18,066 nucleotides of DNA, from NCBI GenBank assembly GCA_017543005.1, contig JAFWEA010000056.1:1-18066 (forward strand), read 5' to 3'. The notes beneath the pieces are model-generated. The model searched no databases, had not been told where the DNA came from, and saw only the letters and a program-made list of their open reading frames with translations. Shown here piece after piece: positions 7,588 through 14,413 of the stretch. Position 1 is the first letter of the stretch. Every line of letters begins with the position of its first letter. The position numbers were made by a program, and so were the translations under genes. The stretch comes from Solobacterium sp. Its GTDB lineage: Bacteria; Bacillota_I; Bacilli_A; Erysipelotrichales; Erysipelotrichaceae.

Positions 7588-8958
7588 ATGTCAGAAATTC
7601 TAGTTGGAATCCTCGGGTTCCTTTGCATCATCGCCATTGTTGTAACACTCTTCCGGAGTATCACTCTCCCTTCCATCGCCTTCATTCTCTTCCCGTCCAT
7701 TCTGGGCCTGATTCTCGTTATCGGCGGTTACTATACGTTTGATAACCTGGCTGCCCTGATCAAGGCCGGCTTCTCCTCCACAGGTCCGACTGCTGCCCTG
7801 TTCGTCTTCTCCGTCCTGTACTTCGGTATCATGACGGACGCCGGCATGTTCGATGTCATCATCGGCAAGCTCATGAGCCTGGTTGGTGACAATGTCATCG
7901 GTGTCGCTGTCATGACAGCTGTCATCGCGCTGATCGGCCATCTCGACGGCGGCGGCGCTTCCACCTTCTGCATTGTCGTTCCGTCGATGCTGCCGGTATA
8001 CAAGAAGATGCACATGCGGCCAACCACCCTGCTGCGGATTGCCGTCCTGGCCATGGGTGTCCTGAACCTGATGCCGTGGGCCGGTCCGACCATGCGGGCT
8101 GCCTCCGTGCTGGGCATGGAAGCCGGCAAGCTGTGGAACACTCTGCTGCCGATCCAGGTCTTCGGTATCATTCTCGCTCTGGCCCATGCTGTTCTTGCCG
8201 GTGTGCAGGAAAAGGCAAGAGGCGCAGGCCTGAACGGCAAGCTGGCCCAGGAAGAGGGCGAAGTTGCTGCTGAAGAAACAGAAACACAGACTGCCGAAGT
8301 CAATGACCTGGCCCGGCCGAAGCTGTTTGCCTTCAACCTGATTCTGACCATTGCCGTCATTGCCATGCTGATCTGGGATGTTTTCCCGAGCTATGTGCCG
8401 TTCATGTGCGGTGTTGTCATTGCCCTGATGGTTAACTATCCGGGTGCCAAGATCCAGAAGAAGATCATCAACCTGCATGCCGGTCCGGCGCTGACCATGT
8501 GCTCCACCCTGATGGCTGCTGCTGTCCTGATGGGTATCCTCGTCAAGTCTGTCACTGTCAACGATGTTGCCATTCCGTCGGTTGTTTCCTGCATGTCTGC
8601 CATCATCAAGATGATCCTGCCGGCTGCGCTGGGCAAGCACCTGCCGCTGGTCATCGGTATTCTCTCTGTTCCGCTGGCTCTGGCCTTCGATACAGACTCC
8701 TACTTCTACGGTATGCTGCCGGTCATGATCGGTATCGGCGAAGGCTTCGGCGTTGCCGCCCTGCCGATTGCGATTGCCATGGTTGTCTGCCGCAACTGCG
8801 CTACTTTCATCAGCCCGATGGTTCCGGCTACCCTGCTGGGTGTCGGCCTGGCTGATGTCGACATCAAGGACCACATCAAGGCAAGCTTCTTCTACGTATG
8901 GGGATTCTCCATCCTCTGCATGATCTTTGCCGTCCTGATCGGTCTGATGCCGCTCTGA
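7588..8958 (+). CDS. CitMHS-family citrate transporter
   Basis: A 456-residue hydrophobic membrane protein with roughly 11-12 predicted membrane segments and a charged, acidic cytoplasmic-type loop at about residues 206-245. FGIMTDAGMFDVIIGKLM (79-96) and the HLDGGGASTF region (118-127) match the CitMHS family (relatives CitM, CitH, CitN), whose members import citrate complexed with divalent metal in symport with protons. The characteristic LDGDGSTT loop appears here as LDGGGAST. AAAGGGG precedes the ATG by 5 bases. As the fourth gene of the citrate lyase operon, citrate uptake is the natural role. Which metal complex is preferred, and therefore which named relative it equals, cannot be decided from sequence. 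Confidence 0.9.
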   Translation: MSEILVGILGFLCIIAIVVTLFRSITLPSIAFILFPSILGLILVIGGYYTFDNLAALIKAGFSSTGPTAALFVFSVLYFGIMTDAGMFDVIIGKLMSLVGDNVIGVAVMTAVIALIGHLDGGGASTFCIVVPSMLPVYKKMHMRPTTLLRIAVLAMGVLNLMPWAGPTMRAASVLGMEAGKLWNTLLPIQVFGIILALAHAVLAGVQEKARGAGLNGKLAQEEGEVAAEETETQTAEVNDLARPKLFAFNLILTIAVIAMLIWDVFPSYVPFMCGVVIALMVNYPGAKIQKKIINLHAGPALTMCSTLMAAAVLMGILVKSVTVNDVAIPSVVSCMSAIIKMILPAALGKHLPLVIGILSVPLALAFDTDSYFYGMLPVMIGIGEGFGVAALPIAIAMVVCRNCATFISPMVPATLLGVGLADVDIKDHIKASFFYVWGFSILCMIFAVLIGLMPL

Positions 8959-8966
8959 TGCATTAC

Positions 8967-9000
8967 AGGCAGGTACTGTCAGGCAGTACCTGCCTTTTTT
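8967..9000 (+). terminator. strong intrinsic terminator inside the cit gene string
   Basis: A perfect 12-bp stem (8967-8978 with 8984-8995), 5-base loop, then T-run 8995-9000. It lies 8 bases after the transporter stop and 37 bases before the citXG start, so expression of citXG must depend on read-through or on a promoter I cannot see. Confidence 0.9.
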
Positions 9001-9036
9001 CCTGAATTATGAGATCATGTTAGTGGAGCTGAAAAA

Positions 9037-10380
9037 ATGACAGACGCAAACAATACTGTAAGCCTTGAAGAAATGCTGGCGGCCCGGGAACAGCGGGTAT
9101 ACCGGCAGGAGGCCCTCCGCCGGAAATACGGTGTGCCGCTGGTTTCCTTTTCGATGAATATCGCGGGACCAATCAAGAATACACCGGCGATTGAGCGGAC
9201 ATTTGATGAAGGCCTGCGGCTTCTGCGGGCTGCCGTCAGCGGTCATTTCACCATCTGCGAACAGATCGTCACCCGGGCCAAAACCGGCTGTGAAGCCGTC
9301 ATGGCCATGGCCGGGGATGCGGCTGAGATCAAGCAGCTCTGCGTGCGGATTGAAGAAGGCGCCCCGGTCGGCAGGCTCTTTGACATGGATGTCATTGATT
9401 CTGACGGCAGGAAGCTGGACCGGGCCCGTGAGCGCAGCTGCATTGTCTGCGGCCGTCCCGGACGCACCTGTGCCTCCCGCCGGCTCCACAGTGTCAGTGA
9501 ACTGCAGGAAGCATCCCGCTCCCTGATCGCCGGCTACTGGCTCGACACCGATGCTGAAAAGGCAGCCCAGATGATCGTCTCGGCCCTGAGCGAAGAAATC
9601 TGCACCACCCCGAAACCGGGACTGGTGGATCTGAACAACAACGGCAGCCATAAGGATATGGATGCCCCGCTCATGCTCAAGAGTGCCCAGTCGCTTCTGC
9701 CCTGTTTCAAGACCGCTTTCCGGATCGGTTATGAGAACCGGTCATACCCGGCAGAGGATTCTTTCCCGAAGCTGCGTCAGGCCGGCCTGGAAGCCGAAAA
9801 AACGATGCTCGAGGCCACTTCCGGGGTGAATACCCATAAGGGCGCAATCTTCCATTTCAGCCTGATTTCCGGCGCTCTGGGGCGTCTGTATGACGGCACG
9901 CTGTCTGCTTCGGCTGCGGCCGTAGCAGAGACCGTCAAAGCCATCTGCCATGATGTCCTGGCAAAGGAACTCGAGCAGCTCGCCCAGGGCAGCGGCACGA
10001 CCTTCGGCGCCAAGATGTACTGGCAGTACGGCATCCGCGGGGCCCGCGGGGAAGCCATGGACGGCTATCAGACCATTATCGAGGAAATCCTGCCGGCTTT
10101 CCGCAATGACCTTGAAAAGACCGGTGATTACGGCAAGGCAGGCAGTATTGCCCTGCTGCGGATCCTGGCAGCTACCGAAGATACCAACATGATTCACCGC
10201 GGCGGCCATGAACTGGCCAGGCAGACAAAAGAAAAAATCACTGCCCTGCTGGAGGATGAGATCACCGAAGAGATCCTGCTGGATCTGGACAGATCCTTCA
10301 TTGAACAGAATCTCTCGCCGGGCGGCTCGGCCGATCTGCTCGGTATTCTCTACTTCTTCCACGAACTTGAAACACACTGA
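9037..10380 (+). CDS. citXG: fused CitX-CitG: citrate lyase prosthetic-group transferase and precursor synthase
   Basis: Two maturation enzymes in one 447-residue chain. Residues 8-165 are CitX, which transfers the phosphoribosyl-dephospho-CoA group to apo-CitD (GRLFDMDV at 112-119; CIVCGRPGRTCASRRLHS at 135-152). Residues 175-445 are CitG, which makes the triphosphoribosyl-dephospho-CoA precursor from ATP and dephospho-CoA (TPKPGLVDLNNNGSHKDMD from 191; TSGVNTHKGAIF at 261-272). Such fusions are known in some other bacteria, for example Haemophilus. The ATG at 9037 follows GTGGAG by 8 bases. Both domains look complete. It lies in the orientation of the cit operon but beyond a strong terminator and ends at its own terminator, which suits an enzyme needed only in small amounts. 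Confidence 0.94.
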   Translation: MTDANNTVSLEEMLAAREQRVYRQEALRRKYGVPLVSFSMNIAGPIKNTPAIERTFDEGLRLLRAAVSGHFTICEQIVTRAKTGCEAVMAMAGDAAEIKQLCVRIEEGAPVGRLFDMDVIDSDGRKLDRARERSCIVCGRPGRTCASRRLHSVSELQEASRSLIAGYWLDTDAEKAAQMIVSALSEEICTTPKPGLVDLNNNGSHKDMDAPLMLKSAQSLLPCFKTAFRIGYENRSYPAEDSFPKLRQAGLEAEKTMLEATSGVNTHKGAIFHFSLISGALGRLYDGTLSASAAAVAETVKAICHDVLAKELEQLAQGSGTTFGAKMYWQYGIRGARGEAMDGYQTIIEEILPAFRNDLEKTGDYGKAGSIALLRILAATEDTNMIHRGGHELARQTKEKITALLEDEITEEILLDLDRSFIEQNLSPGGSADLLGILYFFHELETH

Positions 10381-10381
10381 T

Positions 10382-10420
10382 AAAACGGACCTGTAGTCAA
10401 GATATGCACGTCCGTTTTTT
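10382..10420 (+). terminator. terminator after citXG
   Basis: 9-bp stem (10382-10390 with 10410-10418) with a long 19-base loop and a T-run (10415-10420). It starts right after the citXG stop codon. The long loop makes it weaker than the terminator at 8967-9000. Confidence 0.65.
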
Positions 10421-10430
10421 CTATTCTGAA

Positions 10431-10521
10431 ATCAGGAGCACACTGGTCCTGATCATAGTAGGAAGATAACCTTCATAAAACATATGATTAAGAGGTCAGG
10501 AGCACCAGCGGTTCCTGGCCT
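10431..10521. repeat. two related hairpins at the left end of the IS
   Basis: Hairpin one pairs 10431-10437 with 10447-10453; hairpin two pairs 10493-10501 with 10513-10521. Both begin CAGGAGCAC and close with GGT(T)CCTG, so they look like diverged copies 62 bases apart. One may be the original target palindrome and the other part of the element. Confidence 0.45.
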
Positions 10522-10640
10522 TTCTGCTGTAGGCATACAGTCAGATCGGCCCGGGTAAAGTAAGGACGTTGCGTTTTTTAGACCCGGCTATGCCGCGAGT
10601 CAGTAACAAAAAACGTTCTGCTTCCCTCTTGTGTCATAGC
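10493..10640 (+). ncRNA. candidate IS110 bridge RNA
   Basis: In IS110-group elements the non-coding end ahead of the transposase encodes a bridge RNA whose two internal loops pair with target and donor DNA. Structure visible here: a 9-bp hairpin (10493-10501 with 10513-10521, one G-U pair); a small CTGT/ACAG hairpin around 10527-10540; a long-range CGTTTTTT/AAAAAACG stem (10572-10579 with 10608-10615). This stem encloses GAC/GTC (10581-10583 with 10599-10601) and CGGC-TAT-GCCG (10585-10595). CCGGGT just before 10560 can also pair with ACCCGG near 10582-10587. I infer the RNA from position and folding; its ends and guide loops are not defined. Confidence 0.45.
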
Positions 10641-10687
10641 CCGTTTTATCAAAATGGTACGTAAGAAAAACGAATTACGATGCCGTA

Positions 10688-10693
10688 TATAAT
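10688..10693 (+). promoter_or_regulatory. candidate -10 box ahead of the transposase
   Basis: A perfect TATAAT 69 bases before the transposase ATG, without a recognisable -35 at 16-18 bases. The transposase ribosome site AGGGAGG (10751-10757) is 5 bases from the start. Confidence 0.3.
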
Positions 10694-10762
10694 CCAGAAA
10701 AATGGTCTGATACAGGGTGCAGGGAAGACTTGCCAGGGATCTATGCATAAAGGGAGGTTCCT

Positions 10763-11983
10763 ATGAGAGGACCAGTCATCACGGTAGATGTCTCCAAAGG
10801 CAGCTGCCACTACCAGCCGTTCCTTGAGAAAGGAAAACCATTCCGCAAGCCGAAGGTACTGCACGATACCATTGAAGGTTTTGTGGATCTTCAAGCGGTC
10901 ATTCAGAAAGTAATGGAGAAAAGTGAATGCGATGCTGTACCGGTAATATTCGAAGCTACCGGTGTCTATCACCGCTGCCTCCAGAAGTACCTGGACGATC
11001 ATGAAATGCCGTATTACATCATTTCACCGCTGTTATCTGCCGCATATCGCAAGACCAATCTGCACAGTAATAAGACTGACGATCTGGACTGTGCACATAT
11101 TGCCAAAGCTTATTACGATGAGGAGAAACTTCTTCCGCATCAGAAACAGAATGATCTGTTCATCAGACTGCAGAGACTGAACCGCTACTATGAAGTGGAA
11201 CTGAATCATTTGAGGATGTACAAGGTGAACTTCAGAAATTATCTGGATATCATCTATCCCCGCATGGATAAGTGCTTTAAAGGGCATTCCAGTCTGTATG
11301 ATCCTGTGGCTATGGAGGTGCTGAAGAAGTACCCGCATCCGTTACTTCTTCTTAAGCACAGAGAAGAGACGATCATTAAGGCAATCGTAAAGAAGACAGA
11401 CCATAAGCTGCGATTCGTCGCCGAAATTGTTCATAGGATGTATGAATGCGCAGAGCACTGTTATTCCGGATGTGATAACACTGAGATCGAAGTGATCAAA
11501 CTGCCGGAACTTATTGAACAGCTTCAGAGTCAGATGGCACTCTGTGACAGGATTCTCTGCGAGTTGGTCGAAGAAGCACGGGCTGTACCGTACTTCGCAA
11601 GTATTCGTTCCATCGTCGGAATCGGGGATAATCTGGCAGCACGGTTGATCGCAGAACTGGGGGATATGAGCAGATTCAAAAACAAACATGCAATTGCGGC
11701 ATATGCAGGTCTGAATCCTAAGATCCAACAGTCCGGAGATGTGGACGGCACACACTTACGGATATCAAAGAAAGGAAACCGACATCTGCGGTGTCTTCTG
11801 TACTTAGGCGCATCGTGCAATTATCGCTTGAAGAAGAACGATCCAATTTATCAGTTCAACAAAAAGAAAAGGCAGCAGTCTCTATCGCCATTGAGATCCA
11901 AAGCTGCCAATATCGCTGCCGCGCATAAGTTATTGGTCGTAATCTATGCGCTTTCCAAGAGCGGCGAATTATACCGTTCCTGA
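10763..11983 (+). CDS. IS110-family transposase (bridge-RNA-guided recombinase)
   Basis: A full-length 406-residue IS110 transposase. The N-terminal RuvC-like domain has the DEDD residues: D9 in ITVDVSKGS, E64 in IFEATGVYH, and D106 and D109 in KTDDLDCAHIA. The C-terminal domain has IVGIGDNLAARLIAELGD, then AYAGLNPKIQQSG with a serine (S324) at the position of the conserved catalytic serine, then RISKKGNRHLRCLLYLGA. All catalytic positions are present and there is no frameshift, so the protein could be active. The ATG follows AGGGAGG closely. Codon usage and GC content are lower than in the cit genes beside it, consistent with acquired DNA. Confidence 0.93.
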   Translation: MRGPVITVDVSKGSCHYQPFLEKGKPFRKPKVLHDTIEGFVDLQAVIQKVMEKSECDAVPVIFEATGVYHRCLQKYLDDHEMPYYIISPLLSAAYRKTNLHSNKTDDLDCAHIAKAYYDEEKLLPHQKQNDLFIRLQRLNRYYEVELNHLRMYKVNFRNYLDIIYPRMDKCFKGHSSLYDPVAMEVLKKYPHPLLLLKHREETIIKAIVKKTDHKLRFVAEIVHRMYECAEHCYSGCDNTEIEVIKLPELIEQLQSQMALCDRILCELVEEARAVPYFASIRSIVGIGDNLAARLIAELGDMSRFKNKHAIAAYAGLNPKIQQSGDVDGTHLRISKKGNRHLRCLLYLGASCNYRLKKNDPIYQFNKKKRQQSLSPLRSKAANIAAAHKLLVVIYALSKSGELYRS

Positions 11984-12013
11984 TCGAATTATAGATCATT
12001 TCAAAACGAATTG

Positions 12014-12079
12014 GGAGTATGTCTCCTGTTTTCATCATGCGAATTTTGAAGGAAACGATTTATTGAAGAAACATACTCC
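12014..12079. repeat. 9-bp inverted repeat at the right end of the IS
   Basis: GGAGTATGT (12014-12022) and ACATACTCC (12071-12079) are perfectly complementary across 48 bases. There is no T-run after it, so it is not an ordinary terminator. It may mark the right end of the IS110 element. The remaining bases from 11984 to 12112 show no gene. Confidence 0.55.
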
Positions 12080-12112
12080 GGGGGTTGACTTAAGTTATCA
12101 AATTTTTGTTAT

Positions 12113-12625
12113 TCAGTGTTTTTTCTCTGCCAGTTTCCTGCAGTATTCCTCAAATGTCTTCAGGTCCCCATAGGACGCAAAGTCAAATACCTGGTCCTTG
12201 TCCCTGTCACCTTTCCAGTAGATATACAGCCAGGGTCCGGAATCACCGCTCTCAGCCGAATCTTTCCGCCGGCTGACCGTACCGTCCTTCAGCAGTTCCA
12301 TGGCCTCGGCCCAGCCGGCCTCACCGATTTCAATCGTGCCCACAGCAGTCCTGTCTTCTTCCGTTGTCCAGCCGTAATCGTTCGGCCTTTCCCTGGTTTC
12401 GTGGAAGAACATGTACTTTCCGTCCTCGGTATAAAAGCGGTATCTCTGATAGAAGGCATTGTAGTTGATATTCTCGTAGGTGTAGTAAAAATCCCTGACA
12501 TCAGTGATCGGTATATTTCTGTTTGTGATTCTGGCAGACAGGTCCGCATTCTCCTTTTTCGTGCAGCCGCCAGGTATGACTGCGGCACACAGTCCGACCA
12601 GGAATGCCTTCAGGTATCCCTTCAT
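12113..12625 (-). CDS. small putative lipoprotein, function unknown
   Basis: I do not recognise the family. The chosen 170-residue product starts MKGYLKAFLVGLCAAVIPGGC: a lysine-containing N-terminus, a hydrophobic stretch and a cysteine at 21. This is a lipoprotein-like signal, though the residues before the cysteine (PGG) are an unusual lipobox. The mature part is polar, rich in aromatic residues and charges, with no membrane segments. The ATG at 12625 has GGTGGA upstream and lies 34 bases past the predicted transcription start; an ATG at 12694 would overlap the -35 box and is rejected. It has its own promoter. No terminator is seen after the stop, where the IS right end begins, so the original 3' region may have been displaced. 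Confidence 0.7.
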   Translation of the reverse strand: MKGYLKAFLVGLCAAVIPGGCTKKENADLSARITNRNIPITDVRDFYYTYENINYNAFYQRYRFYTEDGKYMFFHETRERPNDYGWTTEEDRTAVGTIEIGEAGWAEAMELLKDGTVSRRKDSAESGDSGPWLYIYWKGDRDKDQVFDFASYGDLKTFEEYCRKLAEKKH

Positions 12626-12665
12626 ATTACTTCCACCCCGCTTCCGTATCTTGATCTTCAATATC

Positions 12666-12694
12666 ATTCTATAATGAACATCATTTATTATCAA
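12666..12694 (-). promoter_or_regulatory. promoter of the putative lipoprotein gene
   Basis: On the minus strand TTGATA (12694-12689), a 17-base spacer and TAGAAT (12671-12666), each one base from consensus. Predicted start near 12659. Confidence 0.7.
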
Positions 12695-12784
12695 AACGAC
12701 AGGATGTCATCTCCGGTTTGTGAAATGTAACAGAGTCCTGTTTTTCTGATGTATCGACTAAAACGAGGCCCATATGTTCTAAGA

Positions 12785-12818
12785 GAAAAAAGCAGAATAT
12801 CAATCAATTCTGCTTTTT
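12785..12818 (-). terminator. terminator of the TlpA-like gene, bidirectional form
   Basis: Perfect 12-bp stem (12787-12798 with 12807-12818) including A/T runs on both sides, so it can work in either direction. On the minus strand it follows the TlpA-like gene stop by 8 bases. Confidence 0.8.
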
Positions 12819-12826
12819 GCTGTGTC

Positions 12827-14062
12827 TTAAGCTTTTTTCAGGGTGATCTTTACATCTGCCAGATCATCCGGTACGGCAAATTCTTCCGTACATGGTTCAT
12901 ACCCTTCCGGTACCTTCTGAACATGAACCGTATACGGTCCCTGCTCCGCCGCAAACGACGTAATCCCTTCCGCATCTGTCTTTCCTGCCATGCAGGTGAT
13001 ATCAGAACAGAACTGGACCGTTGCACCGGCTACCGGATTTCCGGCCTCGTCACTGACAATGATCCGGCAGGTATTTCCTTTTTCGGCGGCAGGTTCTTCC
13101 ACAGCCGGTGCCGCTGCGGCAGCTTCCCCGGCAAGCAGGCTGTCGATTGTCTTTTCATAATCCGAAATGTCTGCCGGCACCCCGATCACCGGGTAGGTCA
13201 TGATCTTTCCTTCCCGGTTGACAAAGATCGTGGTCGGGAACGCTTCCACCGCCAGTTCATCCATGCCTTCATACGGCAGAAGATTGATATACGTCAGATT
13301 CTTTTCGGCAATCAGTTTCCGGCACTCATCCGCCTTTTCCGCCGCATCGTCACAGAAGCCGACAATACCGGCATTCTTTTTTTCCAGACGCCGGTGCATA
13401 TTGCCGAGCTCTTCCAGTTCTTTCCTGCACGGCCCGCACCAGGTTGCCCAGATATTGATCATCGTCACATCATGGCCAGCGAACAGATCTTCACTCTTAA
13501 CCGGGTTACCGTCGATGTCCTTTGTTTCAAACCGGATTGTCTTGCCGACCAGTTCGGCCCCGGGGATCTGCGGCCCCATATATTCAGCCTTTTTCAGAGC
13601 TTCAATCAATTCTGTCTGAAGGATACGGAACTCTTCCGCAAAAGCAGGTTCAATTGCCTTCATATATTTTTCATCGTTGTCCCGGTCGGTGATGGCATAG
13701 TACGTGATATCCCCGTAACGGCCGGTTTCCGTGAAATCGTCTTCGGATACATCACCCATTTCCAGTATCTCAGCGATCTCTTTCGGTTTCTTCCCGCCGC
13801 CGATGCCGATCACCACCAGCAGGCTGCCCATGGCCTCAGACAGTTTCAAGGCGTCTTCCTGGCTCAGCTCACCGGTCGGGGATTTGGCAGCCATGGCTTT
13901 CATCTCTTCCTGCAGAACAGCGATATAGGTGTACAGCATGAAATAGATCCCGTCTCCCCGGTTACCGATGGCCATCGGTGATACCAGTCCTTTGGGATGA
14001 TCAAACAGATCAGGATAAGTCAGACGGAAGCCCATGTTATGAAATGTTTCTGTATGTGCCAT
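12827..14062 (-). CDS. TlpA/ResA-like thioredoxin-fold protein with C-terminal Cna-B-like domain
   Basis: A 411-residue protein in three parts. Residues 1-160 are of unknown fold, with a glycine-rich VVIGIGGGKKPKE stretch near 83-95. Residues 165-312 form a TlpA/ResA/AhpC-like thioredoxin domain with INIWATWCGPCRKELEEL (C209, C212) and the cis-proline AFPTTIFV (P276). An Ala/Pro/Glu linker follows, and residues 331-411 look like a small prealbumin-like or Cna-B-type beta domain (GNPVAGATVQF, TDAEGITSF). There is no signal peptide or membrane segment at the chosen start, unlike most TlpA/ResA proteins. The start is well supported by AAAGGAG 8 bases upstream. A cytoplasmic disulfide or peroxide-handling role is possible but unproven. 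Confidence 0.8.
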   Translation of the reverse strand: MAHTETFHNMGFRLTYPDLFDHPKGLVSPMAIGNRGDGIYFMLYTYIAVLQEEMKAMAAKSPTGELSQEDALKLSEAMGSLLVVIGIGGGKKPKEIAEILEMGDVSEDDFTETGRYGDITYYAITDRDNDEKYMKAIEPAFAEEFRILQTELIEALKKAEYMGPQIPGAELVGKTIRFETKDIDGNPVKSEDLFAGHDVTMINIWATWCGPCRKELEELGNMHRRLEKKNAGIVGFCDDAAEKADECRKLIAEKNLTYINLLPYEGMDELAVEAFPTTIFVNREGKIMTYPVIGVPADISDYEKTIDSLLAGEAAAAAPAVEEPAAEKGNTCRIIVSDEAGNPVAGATVQFCSDITCMAGKTDAEGITSFAAEQGPYTVHVQKVPEGYEPCTEEFAVPDDLADVKITLKKA

Positions 14063-14167
14063 ATGATTTCTCCTTTTATTCAGCCATAAATATTATATTT
14101 AATTTTACCCGTTCATTTCCACATCAGTCATCCGCAGCGGCCGATAAACAACCCTGCCGGAAATACC

Positions 14168-14200
14168 AAAAAAGCCCGATTTTCTGCGGAAAACCGGACT
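14168..14200 (-). terminator. terminator after tRNA-Asn
   Basis: 12-bp stem with two G-U pairs (14173-14184 with 14189-14200), 4-base loop, and T-run at 14173-14168 on the minus strand, 17 bases past the tRNA 3' end. Between here and the TlpA-like gene (14063-14167) there is only an AT-rich promoter region with a TATAAT at 14097-14092. Confidence 0.85.
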
Positions 14201-14216
14201 TCCTTAGAATAAAAAA

Positions 14217-14292
14217 TGGCGCCTCAAACAGGGCTCGAACCTGTGACCTAGCGGTTAACAGCCGCTCGCTCTGCCGACTGAGCTATTGAGGC
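14217..14292 (-). tRNA. tRNA-Asn, anticodon GTT
   Basis: A complete 76-base cloverleaf with encoded CCA. The acceptor stem is GCCTCAA/TTGAGGC with discriminator G; the D arm is GCTC/GAGC, the anticodon arm AGCGG/CCGCT with loop CTGTTAA (anticodon at 14259-14257), and the T arm ACAGG/CCTGT with loop TTCGAGC. All stems are perfect. Confidence 0.97.
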
Positions 14293-14302
14293 GTGCATAG
14301 GT

Positions 14303-14331
14303 AATATACCACCCGGCAACCCCAAATGCAA
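14303..14331 (-). promoter_or_regulatory. promoter of tRNA-Asn
   Basis: On the minus strand TTGCAT (14331-14326), a 17-base spacer and TATATT (14308-14303). Transcription would start just before the mature tRNA, near 14296. Confidence 0.75.
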
Positions 14332-14413
14332 GCATTTTCTTCACCAATATCAGAATAATTTCTCGGTGGACTTCCGGCATATATGATAGGATATTCGGGT
14401 GAGGTATAAAACA

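Larger units (their letters stand above)
10431..12079 (+). mobile_element. IS110-family insertion sequence, ends approximate
   Basis: One transposase gene is preceded by a structured non-coding leader of about 340 bases and followed by about 100 bases with a strong inverted repeat. IS110 elements have no true terminal inverted repeats and make little or no target duplication, so the exact ends cannot be set from one copy; they lie between about 10421-10493 on the left and 12079-12112 on the right. A long leader upstream of the gene is typical of the IS110 group (the IS1111 group has it downstream). The element is AT-richer than its neighbours, which fits recent arrival. It sits between the citXG terminator and the 3' end of a leftward gene and interrupts no recognisable ORF. 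Confidence 0.8.

Noticed and set aside
7600..8874. 424-codon leftward frame opposite the transporter
   Set aside because: Composition is extreme in D, H, Q and N, as expected for the antisense of a hydrophobic protein.
9017..9040. Seven-codon ORF whose TGA overlaps the citXG ATG
   Set aside because: No ribosome site of its own and too short to judge; probably coincidence.
12626..12694. N-terminal extension of the putative lipoprotein
   Set aside because: It would overlap the predicted -35/-10 promoter and bury the signal peptide.
12749..13981. 410-codon rightward frame opposite the TlpA-like gene
   Set aside because: The minus-strand protein has the thioredoxin motif and a good ribosome site; this frame has neither.
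13978..14289. Small rightward frame ending in NRARTCDLAVNSRSLCRLSY
   Set aside because: This is the well-known false protein produced by translating the antisense of a tRNA gene.
14217..14292. tRNA-Asn as an integration site for a mobile island
   Set aside because: No second copy of the tRNA 3' end is seen in the window, and no integrase gene is present.
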